A stretch of 33,055 bases of DNA from Rhodobacteraceae bacterium HLUCCA09 (GTDB lineage: Bacteria; Pseudomonadota; Alphaproteobacteria; Rhodobacterales; Rhodobacteraceae). Location of the stretch: positions 1 to 33,055 of the forward strand of contig LJNT01000099.1 of assembly GCA_001314685.1 (NCBI GenBank), in the 5' to 3' direction. Each line of letters starts with the position of its first letter. Within the stretch, counting starts at the first letter, position 1. Positions 9,064-19,600 of this stretch are shown one piece after another. The notes below the pieces were generated by a model, which was given only the letters and a program-made list of their open reading frames with translations, was not told the origin of the DNA and searched no databases. The position numbers and the translations under genes were made by a program.

Positions 9064-9100
9064 GGGAGCCTCCGGCGGGGATATTTGACGCACAATGAAG
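9064..9100 (+). repeat. Candidate Rhodobacterales intergenic signature (GCCTCCGGCGGGGATATTTG...ATGAAG)
   Basis: The iscR-iscS gap holds a GGAGCCTCCGGCGGGG block, then ATATTTG, then ATGAAG. From memory this layout recurs between genes across Rhodobacterales genomes; only one copy occurs in this window, so repetition cannot be shown here. Its role is unknown. Confidence 0.35.
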
Positions 9101-9137
9101 ACAGGGGCGGCGCGCACCGCCCGGAGGGAGGCGCCAC

Positions 9138-10184
9138 ATGGCCGAACGGGTCTACCTCGACTGGAACGCGACCGCGCCGCTCCGGCCCGAGGCGCGGGCG
9201 GCGATGGCCGAGGCCATGGACGTGGTCGGCAACCCCTCGTCGGTCCATGCCGAGGGCCGGGCGGCGCGCGCCGTGGTCGAGCGGGCGCGCGCGCAGGTGG
9301 CCGAGGCGCTGGGCGCGCTGTCGGCCGACATCGTGTTCACCTCCGGCGCGACCGAGGCGGCGGCGCTGGCGCTCGCCGGGCGGGGCCTCGCCGGATCGGC
9401 CGTGGAGCATGACGCGGTCAAGGCGTGGGCCGATTCGGTGTTGCCGGTCGACGGGCAGGGCCGGGTGGCCGTGGCCGCGCCTGGGTGCGCGACCCTGCAG
9501 CTTGCCAATTCCGAGACGGGAGTGGTGCAGGAACTGCCCGAGGGGCTGGCGGTGTCGGACCTGACGCAGGGATTCGGCAAGGTTCCCTTCGCCTTCGACT
9601 GGTCGGGGGTGGAGGCGGCATTCGTCTCGGCCCACAAGATCGGGGGCCCCAAGGGCGTGGGCGCGCTGGTGCTGAAGCGGGGCACCGACCTGCCGGCGCA
9701 GATCCGCGGCGGCGGGCAGGAGATGGGGCGACGCTCGGGCACCGAGAACATCGTGGGGATCGCCGGGTTCGGCGCGGCGGCCGGGGCGGCGGCGCGCGAT
9801 CTCGCCGAGGGTGTCTGGGACCGGGTCGGCGAACTTAGAAATATTCTAGAAATAAGTCTGGATGTCTGCGAAAAGGGGATTATTTTGGTCGGGCACTCGG
9901 CGGCCCGGCTGCCCAACACCACCTGCCTTGCCGTGCCCGGCTGGAAGGGCGAGACGCAGGTGATGCAGATGGATCTCGCGGGCTTCGCCATCTCGGCGGG
10001 TTCGGCCTGTTCCTCGGGCAAGGCGCGGTCGTCGGGCGTGCTCGAGGCGATGGGCCACGCGCCGGAGGTGGCGCGGGGCGCGATCCGGGTCTCGCTCGGG
10101 CCCGGGGTGACGGAGGACCAGGTGCGGCGCTTCGCCGAGGTGTGGCGGGCGCGGCTGGAGAAATTCAGGGCGCGCGCGGCCTGA
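9138..10184 (+). CDS. iscS: Class I cysteine desulfurase (IscS/NifS-like)
   Basis: A pyridoxal-phosphate enzyme taking sulfur from cysteine to a protein persulfide for cluster assembly. At 348 residues it is shorter than Escherichia coli IscS (404). Landmarks: [13 protein letters not shown] at the N-terminus, the cofactor-contacting Asp141/Gln144 (SDLTQGFGK), the Schiff-base lysine Lys167 in [19 protein letters not shown], and the catalytic Cys291 in SAGSACSSG, which has the class I loop context. A GGAGGGAGG ribosome binding site precedes the ATG. Codons around 9832-9895 are strikingly A/T-rich for the gene and contain an IscR-type palindrome (9835-9849), while still encoding a plausible segment leading into RLPNTTCL. 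Together with sufS the operon holds two cysteine desulfurases of different classes. The symbol is by family; the Rhodobacterales literature also uses nifS. Confidence 0.93.
   Translation: MAERVYLDWNATAPLRPEARAAMAEAMDVVGNPSSVHAEGRAARAVVERARAQVAEALGALSADIVFTSGATEAAALALAGRGLAGSAVEHDAVKAWADSVLPVDGQGRVAVAAPGCATLQLANSETGVVQELPEGLAVSDLTQGFGKVPFAFDWSGVEAAFVSAHKIGGPKGVGALVLKRGTDLPAQIRGGGQEMGRRSGTENIVGIAGFGAAAGAAARDLAEGVWDRVGELRNILEISLDVCEKGIILVGHSAARLPNTTCLAVPGWKGETQVMQMDLAGFAISAGSACSSGKARSSGVLEAMGHAPEVARGAIRVSLGPGVTEDQVRRFAEVWRARLEKFRARAA
9835..9849 (+). promoter_or_regulatory. Second IscR-type palindrome, inside iscS
   Basis: TTAGAAATATTCTAG has perfect TAGAA / TTCTA arms with the same 3-base spacer as the box at 8347-8361. 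It sits in an A/T-rich patch within otherwise GC-rich coding sequence, about 400 bases before sufB. An internal regulated promoter for sufB is possible; no clear -35/-10 pair was found around it. Confidence 0.5.
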
Positions 10185-10206
10185 GGCGCGGCCCGGCAGG
10201 ACGAGG

Positions 10207-10225
10207 GCGGCCCCGCGGGGGCCGC
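10207..10225 (+). other. Intercistronic hairpin between iscS and sufB
   Basis: GCGGCCCC-GCG-GGGGCCGC, a perfect 8-bp stem, occupies the 67-base gap. Without a T-run it is more likely an mRNA processing or stability element, or partial attenuator, than a terminator. Confidence 0.4.
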
Positions 10226-10251
10226 GCGGGACGAGACAAGGGAGACGCGCG

Positions 10252-11829
<1,578 letters not shown>

Positions 11830-11854
11830 GCCGAGGCGCGGGGACGGCCGGCCC

Positions 11855-12049
11855 ATGGCGCGCATGTTCACGCAGGCGGCCCTGACGGGCGCGTTCTGTC
11901 TCGTATTCGCCCTCGTGGTGGACACGGTGATGGATGCGCTCGCCCTCGGCGCGTTCCTTGCCGTGTCCTTCGCGTCGGGCTTCCTCGGTAGCCTCTTCGC
12001 GCAGACTGTGCTGCGCCGGGGCCGGCCTGCGCAAGGAGAGGCCGAATGA
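11855..12049 (+). CDS. Small two-helix membrane protein, 64 aa
   Basis: No characterised family recognised. The protein has two hydrophobic segments (about 7-28 and 30-50) and a basic, polar tail ([12 protein letters not shown]), so it should sit in the inner membrane with short termini. It lies 25 bases after sufB with a weak GGGGACGG ribosome binding site, and its TGA overlaps the ATG of the next gene (ATGA at 12046-12049), showing translational coupling. A start at 11864 (MFTQ) is possible. Its position inside the suf operon suggests co-expression with cluster assembly but gives no function. Confidence 0.72.
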   Translation: MARMFTQAALTGAFCLVFALVVDTVMDALALGAFLAVSFASGFLGSLFAQTVLRRGRPAQGEAE

Positions 12050-12843
12050 CCCCGATCCGGCTGTTCTGGTATCGGCACGAGGCCAATTTCGGCGACGCCC
12101 TGTCGGCGCTGGTCGTCCGCCACATCTCGGGCCGACCGGTGGCGTGGGCGTCCAAGGGCGATGCCGAGCTGTTCGCCTGCGGCTCGCTGATGCGCATGGT
12201 GGCCGCTGGCGTCGAGGCCCCGCGCGAGCCGCGGCCCGTCGTCTGGGGCACGGGCTGCATGGGGCCGGTCGAGCGCGGCTTTCTCGACCGGGTCGACGTG
12301 GCGCTTCTGCGCGGGCCGGTGACGGCAGCCCTGCTCGAGCGCGCCGATACGCGCTTCGGCGACCCCGGGCTGCTCGCGGCCGAGGCGGTGGGCGGGCTGC
12401 CGGCGCGGCAGGATCGCGTCGGCGTCGTGCCTCACCTGACGAAGCGGGGCGACCCGGCGCTCGCCGCGCTCGCCGCCGCCGAGCCGCGCGTCGAGGTGAT
12501 CGACCCGGCGGGCGAGCCGGTCGAGGTGGTGCGCCGCATCGCGAGGTGCGCCTACGTGCTGTCGTCTTCGCTGCACGGTCTGGTCGTGGCCGATGCCTGC
12601 GGGGTGCCGAGCGACTGGCTGGAGCCTTGGGGCCAGCATGCCCACGCCGCGCTCAAGTTCCACGACTACGCCGCGAGCGTGGGCCGGGCGCTGGGCGCGC
12701 CGCTCTCCGTGGCCGACATACCGGCCCGCATCAATCGGCCCCTGCCGCACGCGATCAGGGGCGGGGCCGGCATCACCGAGGCGCAGCACGCCCTGCGCGA
12801 GACCTTCCCGGCCCGCCTGCGGGCCGCCCAAGCCGCTGCATGA
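12046..12843 (+). CDS. Polysaccharide pyruvyl transferase family protein
   Basis: The 265-residue cytoplasmic protein resembles the PF04230 family, whose members add ketal-linked pyruvate to sugars of exopolysaccharides or cell-wall polymers. The N-terminus [18 protein letters not shown] and the C-terminal [19 protein letters not shown], with the family's SSxHG motif, are the clearest marks. [10 protein letters not shown] and [11 protein letters not shown] match the central region. The ATG overlaps the stop of the 64-residue membrane protein gene, so the two are coupled. The YbjQ-like gene follows after 8 bases. No other capsule or exopolysaccharide gene is in the window, making its place between sufB and sufC unexpected. 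The family call is good; the acceptor is unknown. Confidence 0.88.
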   Translation: MTPIRLFWYRHEANFGDALSALVVRHISGRPVAWASKGDAELFACGSLMRMVAAGVEAPREPRPVVWGTGCMGPVERGFLDRVDVALLRGPVTAALLERADTRFGDPGLLAAEAVGGLPARQDRVGVVPHLTKRGDPALAALAAAEPRVEVIDPAGEPVEVVRRIARCAYVLSSSLHGLVVADACGVPSDWLEPWGQHAHAALKFHDYAASVGRALGAPLSVADIPARINRPLPHAIRGGAGITEAQHALRETFPARLRAAQAAA

Positions 12844-12851
12844 GGACAGAG

Positions 12852-13163
12852 ATGATCGTCACCACGACCCCCACCGTCGAGGGCCACACCATCACCGCCT
12901 ATCAAGGCGTCGTCGTCGGCGAGGCCATTCTCGGCGCCAACGTCTTTCGCGACATCTTCGCCGGGATCACCGATATCATCGGCGGCCGCTCTGGCGCCTA
13001 CGAGGCCAGCCTGCGCGAGGCGCGCGAGACCGCCTTCTCGGAGCTGGAGGACCGCGGCCGCGCCATCGGCGGCAACGCCATCGTGGGCGTCGACATCGAC
13101 TACGAGGTCGTCAACAACATGCTGATGGTCTCGGTCTCCGGCACTGCCGTAACGCTCTCCTGA
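12852..13163 (+). CDS. YbjQ/UPF0145 family protein
   Basis: The 103-residue protein matches the UPF0145 (YbjQ) family, often labelled heavy-metal-binding domain protein, which forms small oligomeric rings. Visible features are the N-terminal [23 protein letters not shown], read here as a short beta segment followed by [13 protein letters not shown]. The middle has the family's helical [31 protein letters not shown], and the C-terminal strand is [11 protein letters not shown]. It lacks signal peptide and membrane helices. The start at 12852 has GAGGA five bases upstream; an in-frame ATG at 12840 would overlap the previous gene and is less likely. It lies in the accessory block of the suf operon. 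Metal binding is a family label rather than a demonstrated function here: the protein has no cysteine or obvious metal cluster site. Confidence 0.88.
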   Translation: MIVTTTPTVEGHTITAYQGVVVGEAILGANVFRDIFAGITDIIGGRSGAYEASLREARETAFSELEDRGRAIGGNAIVGVDIDYEVVNNMLMVSVSGTAVTLS

Positions 13164-13312
13164 TTCCGACCGCACCACGACGCGCCGAGGCCCCATGACC
13201 GCCTTCACCGCCGAATTTCCGCCGCTTCTGCCAGCGCCTGCCGCGTGCGCGCCACATGCGCGCCCGCTTCGCTGCGCATGTCTTGCGGAAAGGGTTGAAG
13301 GAGAGGGCAAGG

Positions 13313-13609
13313 ATGCCGGCCGACAAGCACTTTCACGAGCGGATCCAGCGGATCGAACAGGGCAGAACATGGGCGCCCGACGGTGTCATCCACTGCCCGC
13401 CGGGCCAGAAGCACCGCGACCGGCGCGGCCGACGCGGTGGCGGGCCGGGCCTGGCGATCCTGATGCTGCTCGCCTTGCCCACGGCGGTGGCGCTCGCGGG
13501 GCCCGAGCGGCTGCCCGACCCCGTCCTCGGCTTTTTCACCGCGCCGACGACCGAGGCCGCGATGGCCTCGCTCGGTCAGTGGCCACCACTCGCCGAGATC
13601 GTGCGCTGA
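13313..13609 (+). CDS. Conserved single-helix membrane protein, 98 aa
   Basis: Function unknown. The protein begins MPADKHFHERIQRIEQGRTW, has a basic linker rich in Arg/Gly (HRDRRGRRGGGPG) and then one transmembrane helix at about residues 49-65 (LAILMLLALPTAVALAG). The remainder, about 33 residues, would be outside if the basic linker stays inside. A GGAG ribosome binding site precedes the ATG at 13313; the frame extends upstream to 13256 but with Arg-rich non-family-like residues. It sits 149 bases after the YbjQ-like gene and 100 bases before sufC, in line with the suf operon. The N-terminal segment looks like one conserved among Rhodobacterales, but that is recollection and needs a search. 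Confidence 0.75.
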   Translation: MPADKHFHERIQRIEQGRTWAPDGVIHCPPGQKHRDRRGRRGGGPGLAILMLLALPTAVALAGPERLPDPVLGFFTAPTTEAAMASLGQWPPLAEIVR

Positions 13610-13614
13610 CCCCT

Positions 13615-13635
13615 GGGGCGGCCCCGCGCCGCCCC
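13615..13635 (+). other. Intercistronic hairpin before sufC
   Basis: GGGGCGG (13615-13621) pairs perfectly with CCGCCCC (13629-13635) around a 7-base loop. It begins 5 bases after the preceding stop and lacks a T-run. It is probably a stability or processing element inside the operon. Confidence 0.35.
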
Positions 13636-13709
13636 GCTCCCGCACTCGAACAACCCAATCCCCGGCCTGCCGCGGCAGCGCCGGGCGCACGCATTTGAAG
13701 GAGTCCGAC

Positions 13710-14464
<755 letters not shown>

Positions 14465-14465
<1 letters not shown>

Positions 14466-15778
14466 TGGCGACGCCGACCAGGGTCAAGCAGCAGGCGCTT
14501 CAGGCCAAGCACGACGCGCTCGACGCGCGGCTGGCCGCGATGACCATGCCCGCAGGCGGCGGCTGGATCGCGTCGGCGCGCAACGCCGCGCTGACGCGGC
14601 TGCGCGAGACCGGCCTGCCGCACAAGCGCGACGAATACTGGAAATACACCGATCCCGCGACGCTGGTGCAGCCCGAGCCGGTGCCGGCCGCGCTGTTAGA
14701 CGACGGGGGAGAGGCGCCCGTCTTCGGCGAGATCGACAGGATCAAGCTGGTGTTCGTCGATGGCGTGTTCGATTCGGACAAGTCCGACGACCCGTCGCTG
14801 GCCGGTGTCGAGATCGAGCGTCTGGAAGAGGCAAGCACCAGGGACATCCACTGGGCGCGCGACCTCTACGGCACACTCGAGGCGCAGGGGCAGTCGCCCG
14901 TCCGCCGGCCGCTGGCCACGCTCAACACCGCGTTTGCCACCGACGGGGTGCTGATCCGCGTCACGGGTAAGGCCGAAAAGCCAGTCAGCCTGATTTATCT
15001 CCACAAGTCAGATACATCCGATGCGATCCTCCACCATTGCATCAAGGTGGAATCGGGCGCCGAACTGACGGTTCTGGAAAACGGCCCGGCGGCGGCGCGC
15101 TTCAACAAGGTGATGGAGGTCGACGTAGCCGAGGGCGGCACCTTCCACCACGTGCGCGCGCAGGGCCGCGACCATGAGCGTCGGGCGGCCACCCACATCT
15201 TCGCGCAGGTCGCCCGCGAGGCGACGTTCAAGTCGTTCACTCTGACGGCGAACGGCGTGCTCACGCGCAACGAGGTGATCGTGGAGTTCACCGGCGACGA
15301 CGCGGTGGCCCATGTGGCCGGCGCCTGCCTCGGCGATGGCGACTTCCATCACGACGACACGGTGTTCGTCACCCACGACGCCGAGCGGTGCGAGAGCCGG
15401 CAGGTCTTCAAGAAGGTGCTGCGCAACGGCGCCATCGGCGTCTTCCAGGGCAAGATCCTCGTCCAGCCCGGGGCGCAGAAGACCGACGGCTACCAGATCA
15501 GCCAGTCGCTCCTGCTCGACGAGGACAGCCAGTTCCTCGCCAAGCCCGAGCTCGAGATCTATGCCGACGACGTGGCCTGTTCGCACGGCTCGACCTCGGG
15601 CGCGATCGACGAGGAAGGGCTCTTCTACCTGCGCTCGCGCGGCATCCCCGAGGGGCCGGCGACCGACCTGATGACGCTCGCCTTCCTCGCCGAAGCCATC
15701 GAGGAGATCGACGACGCCGAGATCGCGGCCGACATTACCGCCCGCCTCGAAGCGTGGCTGGCGCGCCGGCGGAGGTAG
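14465..15778 (+). CDS. sufD: Fe-S cluster assembly protein SufD
   Basis: The SufB paralogue that completes the SufBC2D scaffold and aids iron acquisition. The 437-residue protein has the N-terminal helical part (RETGLPHKRDEYWKYTDP, the usual wording of this family around residues 50-60). The beta-helix core includes LNTAFATDGVLIRV, GAELTVLENGP and FQGKILVQPGAQKTDGYQ, and the C-terminal ACSHGSTSGAIDEEGLFYLRSRGI-type segment starts with DVACSHGS and includes the conserved His. The ATG at 14465 overlaps the sufC stop. The frame is open further upstream inside sufC, but that is shadow. The sufD stop overlaps the ribosome binding site of the next gene, indicating continued co-transcription. Confidence 0.97.
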
Positions 15779-15781
15779 CTT

Positions 15782-16282
15782 TTGGCGCTGTCCACCGAGA
15801 TCGTCCGCACCTACCGGTCCCCGCGGGCCGTCATCCGGCGCCTGCTGGAAGGCGGCCCGCGCGAGGATCGCGCCATCGCCTGGGTGATGGGGGCGTGCCT
15901 CATCATCTTCATCGGGCAATGGCCGCGGCTGCAGCGCGAGGCGCTGCTCGACCCCGAGGGCGCCCCCCTCGACGCGCGCATCGGCGCGGCGCTCTTCGCC
16001 TGGCTCTTTATCGCGCCGCTCTTGTTCTACGGGATCGCCGCGCTGTCGCACGTCGTGGCCCGTCTGTTCGGGGGCAAGGGCACGTGGTGGGGCGCGCGGG
16101 CGGCCCTGTTCTGGACGCTGCTTGCCACCTCGCCGCTCTTCCTGCTGCAGGGGATGGTGGCGGGGTTTTTCGGCGAGGGGCCCGAACTGACCATCGCCTC
16201 GTCGGTCACCGCCCTTGCGTTCCTGTCGATCTGGGGCATATCGCTGCGCGAAGCGGAGAGGCCCCAGGAAAGGCGCGCCTGA
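15782..16282 (+). CDS. YIP1-family-like membrane protein, first of two (TTG start)
   Basis: A 166-residue integral membrane protein with about four hydrophobic helices (roughly 34-47, 67-90, 107-124 and 137-151). The N-terminal segment (RSPRAVIRRLLEGGPREDRAI) is a cytoplasmic leader like that in bacterial YIP1-type proteins, whose job is unknown. The start codon is TTG at 15782. No ATG or GTG is nearby and a strong GGAGGT (15771-15776) lies five bases upstream, overlapping the sufD stop codon, which decides the start. The following paralogous gene starts 4 bases after the stop. Position between sufD and sufS places it in the suf operon. The family call rests on topology, leader pattern and pairing, and is moderate. 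Confidence 0.75.
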   Translation: MALSTEIVRTYRSPRAVIRRLLEGGPREDRAIAWVMGACLIIFIGQWPRLQREALLDPEGAPLDARIGAALFAWLFIAPLLFYGIAALSHVVARLFGGKGTWWGARAALFWTLLATSPLFLLQGMVAGFFGEGPELTIASSVTALAFLSIWGISLREAERPQERRA

Positions 16283-16285
16283 ACC

Positions 16286-16894
16286 ATGTCCGAGACCGCC
16301 CTCATCCCCGGCCTGATCCGGCAGACCTTTTCCGACCCGCAGGGCGCGGCCCGCCGGCTCGTCGCGCTCGACCTGCCTGCGCCGGTGCTCTGGCAGGCGC
16401 TCGTGGTTGTCGTGGCGCTCTCGGCCATCGCCGCACAGGTCTCGTCGCTCCTGCTCTCGGGCGGCCCGGCGGCCGAGGGCGAGGCGCTTTTGCCCTTCGC
16501 CGAGAGCCCGCTCCTCGTCGGGCTGATCCAGGGCGCTATCCTTGTCATCATGGTATTCGCCGTCCACTGGATCGGCCGCAGCTTCGGCGGGGTGGGACGG
16601 ATCGAAGACTCTATCGCGGCCGTCACATGGCTGCAGTTCCTGCTCGTCTGCCTGCAGGTCGTCCAGCTCGGCGTGGGCGTCGTCTCGCCCGCGCTGTCGG
16701 GGCTGGTGGGCCTGGCGGGCATCGTCTTTTTCTTCTGGCTGCTGACGCAGTTCGTGATGGCCGTGCACGAGTTCGAGAGCGCCGCCATGGTCTTCGTCAT
16801 GATCGTGGTTTCGCTGCTCGCGATCGTTTTCGCGCTGTCGCTCGTCCTCACGCTGCTCGGTCTGACCGTCCCCGGGGAGGCCCCGAATGTATGA
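16286..16894 (+). CDS. YIP1-family membrane protein, second of two
   Basis: A 202-residue inner-membrane protein with about five hydrophobic helices. The leader LIRQTFSDPQGAARRLVALD and the central HWIGRSFGGVGRIEDSIAAVTW are typical of bacterial YIP1-domain proteins, which often carry such a Gly-rich loop between helices. It resembles the preceding gene in layout and probably arose by duplication or works with it as a pair. Its last 8 bases overlap the start of sufS, so sufS translation is coupled to it. The bacterial family has no defined biochemical role. A part in positioning assembly at the membrane, or in metal handling, would be speculation. Confidence 0.85.
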   Translation: MSETALIPGLIRQTFSDPQGAARRLVALDLPAPVLWQALVVVVALSAIAAQVSSLLLSGGPAAEGEALLPFAESPLLVGLIQGAILVIMVFAVHWIGRSFGGVGRIEDSIAAVTWLQFLLVCLQVVQLGVGVVSPALSGLVGLAGIVFFFWLLTQFVMAVHEFESAAMVFVMIVVSLLAIVFALSLVLTLLGLTVPGEAPNV

Positions 16895-18107
16895 CGTCCA
16901 ACAGGTCCGCGCCGACTTTCCCATCCTCGCCCGCGAGGTGAACGGCAAACCGCTGACCTATCTCGACAACGGGGCCTCGGCGCAGAAGCCGCAGGCCGTG
17001 ATCGACGCGGTGATGCGCGGCTATGCCGAGGAATATTCCAACGTGCACCGCGGCCTGCACACCCTGTCGAATCTTTCGACCGAGCGCTACGAGGCCGTCC
17101 GCGGCACCGTCGCGCGCTTCCTCGGCGCGGCCGACGAGCGCGAGATCGTCTTTACCTCGGGCACGACCGAGGGGATCAACCTCGTCTGCTACGGGTGGTT
17201 GATGCCGCGGATCGAGCCGGGCGACGAGATCGTTCTGTCGGTGATGGAGCACCACGCCAACATCGTGCCGTGGCATTTCCTGCGCGAGCGCCACGGCGCG
17301 GTGCTGAAATGGGTCGAGACCGATCCCGACGGGGCGCTCGACCCCCAGGCGGTGATCGACGCCATAGGGCCGAAGACGAGGCTCGTCGCCGTCACCCACA
17401 TGTCGAACGTGCTCGGCACCGTGGTCGACGTGGCCGCCATCGTGAAGGGCGCCCACGACAAGGGCGCGGCGGTGCTGGTCGACGGCTCCCAGGCGGCCGT
17501 CCACCTGCCCGTCGACGTGGGCGCGATCGGCGCCGATTTCTACGCGATCACGGGGCACAAGCTCTACGGTCCCTCCGGCTCGGGCGCGATCCACATCCGC
17601 AGGGAACGGATGGACGAGATGCGACCCTTCATGGGCGGCGGCGACATGATCAGGGAGGTCCACCGTGACGAGGTGGTGTATGCCGAGCCGCCGATGAAGT
17701 TCGAGGCGGGCACGCCCGCCATCGTCCAGCAGATCGGGCTCGGCGCCGCTCTCGACTACATGATGGGTCTGGGGATGGAGAACATCGCCGCCCACGAGGC
17801 GAGCCTGCGCGACTACGCTCGCGAGCGGCTCTTCGGCCTGAACTGGCTCAAGGTGCACGGCGACGCACCGGGCAAGGGCGCGATCTTTTCGTTCACCATG
17901 GCCGGCGGCGCGCATCCGCACGACATCTCGACCATTCTCGACAAGAAGGGCGTCGCGGTGCGCGCGGGCCACCATTGCGCCGGGCCCCTGATGGATCACC
18001 TGGGCGAGACGGCGACCTGCCGCGCCTCCTTCGGCCTCTACAACACGAGGGGCGAGGTCGATACGCTGGTCGAGGCACTCGAACTCTGCCACGACCTGCT
18101 GGGGTGA
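16887..18107 (+). CDS. sufS: Class II cysteine desulfurase SufS
   Basis: A pyridoxal-phosphate enzyme mobilising sulfur from cysteine for SufBCD. The 406-residue protein has the usual layout: TYLDNGASAQKPQAVID, NVHRGLHTLS, the GTTEGINLV cofactor region, His123 in EHHANIVPWH, Asp199/Gln202 in VDGSQAAVH, the Schiff-base Lys225 in TGHKLYGPSG, and the catalytic Cys364 in RAGHHCAGPLM, the class II context. A GGGGAGG ribosome binding site precedes the ATG, and the start overlaps the upstream YIP1 gene by 8 bases. SufS normally needs a SufE or SufU partner; neither gene is in this window. The gene is intact to its stop at 18105-18107, but sequence directly beyond it is the interior of a broken histidine kinase gene on the other strand, so the original 3' end of the operon seems to be lost or moved. 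Confidence 0.97.
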   Translation: MYDVQQVRADFPILAREVNGKPLTYLDNGASAQKPQAVIDAVMRGYAEEYSNVHRGLHTLSNLSTERYEAVRGTVARFLGAADEREIVFTSGTTEGINLVCYGWLMPRIEPGDEIVLSVMEHHANIVPWHFLRERHGAVLKWVETDPDGALDPQAVIDAIGPKTRLVAVTHMSNVLGTVVDVAAIVKGAHDKGAAVLVDGSQAAVHLPVDVGAIGADFYAITGHKLYGPSGSGAIHIRRERMDEMRPFMGGGDMIREVHRDEVVYAEPPMKFEAGTPAIVQQIGLGAALDYMMGLGMENIAAHEASLRDYARERLFGLNWLKVHGDAPGKGAIFSFTMAGGAHPHDISTILDKKGVAVRAGHHCAGPLMDHLGETATCRASFGLYNTRGEVDTLVEALELCHDLLG

Positions 18108-19214
18108 CGTCCGGGGCCGGTATCCTCCACCACGACGTCGAGGAGGTCGCCCGCACCGCGCTCGAGATGGACACGCACCGCGCCGCGGTCGGTATAGGCC
18201 ACGGCGTTGGAGACGAGATTGCCCACCGCCTGCCGGAGGCGCAGGCGGGCGATCTCGGCATGCTCGGGAACGCCTTCGCCCACGCGCATCTCGAGGGTGA
18301 GGCCCTTCGCGCGGGCAGCGGGCCGCTGTCGCTCGACCGCGTGGCGGATCTCGGCCACCGGTTCGCCCGGCGCCGGCGTCACCCGCAGCCCGCCCGAACC
18401 GATGGCCGAAAGATCCACGAGGTCATCGACCAGCCCGCGCAGGTCGTCGGAGGCCGACGACAGGATCGCCACGTGTTCGGCCGAGGGTGGCGTGTCGCGT
18501 TTCGCCCGCAACTCGGCCGCGATCCCCGTGACCGCGTTGAGCGGTGTGCGCATCTCGTGGCTCATCACGGCGAGCAGGCGGTCGCGCGCCGCCGTGGCCG
18601 CCTCGCTGCGCCTCGGCGAGCGCCGCGTGCATGCGTCCCGTCGACAGGATGGTGCTCAGCGCATAGGCCGTGATGGCGAGGAAGGCGAGGCTCGTCCAGC
18701 CCAGCAGCGTTTAGTCCTGCGCCGTGGAAAGGGCGAAGAAGTTCGCCACCGCCACCGGAACGATGCATGCGCCGAGGCAGATCAGCGCCGCCCGGCGGTG
18801 GATGGCGAGCATCGTCGTGACGTGCAGGATCGTGCCGAAGAGGTAGAACATCGCCAGGAAGGAGGCGTAGTTGTCGCCCGTGGCCAGCATCACCGTGGCC
18901 GGCATGACGAAGGCCACGTTGGCGATCGCCGTCAGCGCCAGGAAGGCGTGGTAATCCCGGCGCTGCCTGTCCTCGGCAAAGCGCCGAAGGTGGCGCAGGG
19001 AGAGGCGGTCGGCCACCGCGTCGATCGCGAGGCAGAGAGCGGCGAGCCAGGGCGCCACGATGAGCGCCGCGGCGGCGAGCGAGGCCGACGAAATCGCCAT
19101 GCGCAGGCGTGCCTCGGGCTGAATCGCCGCGTGCAGGCGCAGCACCTCGCCGACCGTGACCGCGTCGAGCCCTGAAGAGGTCGGTCGCGGCTGCGCCTCC
19201 TGTCCGTGTGTCAT
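18108..19214 (-). pseudogene. Decayed, 3'-truncated membrane histidine kinase
   Basis: Read on the minus strand, the remnant starts at an ATG at 19214 (a GTG at 19229 is possible). It has a cytoplasmic leader, then about six hydrophobic helices ending at an in-frame TAA (18711-18713) after FFALSTAQD; the same frame continues with the next helix (LLGWTSLAFLAITAYAL). Near 18603 a frameshift moves the continuation into another frame, ARDRLLAVMSHEMRTPLNAV, which holds the phospho-accepting His of the H-box. The ATPase domain follows with N-box NAVAYT and G1-box VVEDTGPG. It then stops making sense exactly at 18107, where antisense sufS begins. The rest of the ATPase domain and any receiver are missing. 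One nonsense change, one frameshift and one large deletion thus mark it as a pseudogene of fairly recent decay. Confidence 0.85.
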
Positions 19215-19370
19215 GGATACCGTATGCACTTGTCCTGTCGCGCGCCGGTGATCATGCCGCCAGTCGCGGGACCGGTCAAAGCCCTTGTCGCCGCGTGCAG
19301 GGACGCCCCGTCAGCGCGAGGTGCGCCTCGGGTGTGGCGCGAAAGTGGCGCCCGCGTGGGGCTCCGGGGA

Positions 19371-19399
19371 TTGCGAAAGCCCGTGGCGGGAGATATGTC
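19371..19399 (+). promoter_or_regulatory. Promoter of tRNA-Arg
   Basis: TTGCGA (19371-19376), 17 bases, TATGTC (19394-19399). The predicted start point is a few bases before the mature tRNA 5' end at 19409, a common arrangement for single tRNA genes. Confidence 0.5.
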
Positions 19400-19408
19400 G
19401 ATCCGCAC

Positions 19409-19485
19409 GGTCGCATAGCTCAGCTGGATAGAGCGCTACCCTCCGAAGGTAGAGGCCCCAGGTTCGAATCCTGGTGCGACCGCCA
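19409..19485 (+). tRNA. tRNA-Arg (anticodon CCG)
   Basis: A complete cloverleaf of 77 bases including the encoded CCA. The acceptor stem GGTCGCA pairs with TGCGACC. The D-arm is GCTC-AGCTGGATA-GAGC. The anticodon stem CTACC/GGTAG encloses loop CTCCGAA, giving anticodon CCG, which reads the CGG arginine codon common in this high-GC genome. The T-arm is CCAGG-TTCGAAT-CCTGG. It stands alone between the broken kinase gene and the GFA gene, and no duplicated 3' end (attachment site) was seen in the window. Confidence 0.97.
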
Positions 19486-19600
19486 CGAGATCCTCCTCGA
19501 CGACCCTCCGGGCGACAGCGACCTTCGCGGTGACTTGACCCGATGCCGTGGCGCGCTCTCCTGCTTTGCGGTGAGCAGGGCGCGACGGGGGCCGAGGCGC

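Noticed and set aside
12840..12851. Upstream ATG for the YbjQ-like gene
   Set aside because: It would overlap the previous gene's stop and lacks a spaced ribosome binding site, whereas the ATG at 12852 has GAGGA five bases before it.
19409..19485. tRNA-Arg as an integration site for a mobile island
   Set aside because: No integrase gene and no second copy of the tRNA 3' end were found in the window.
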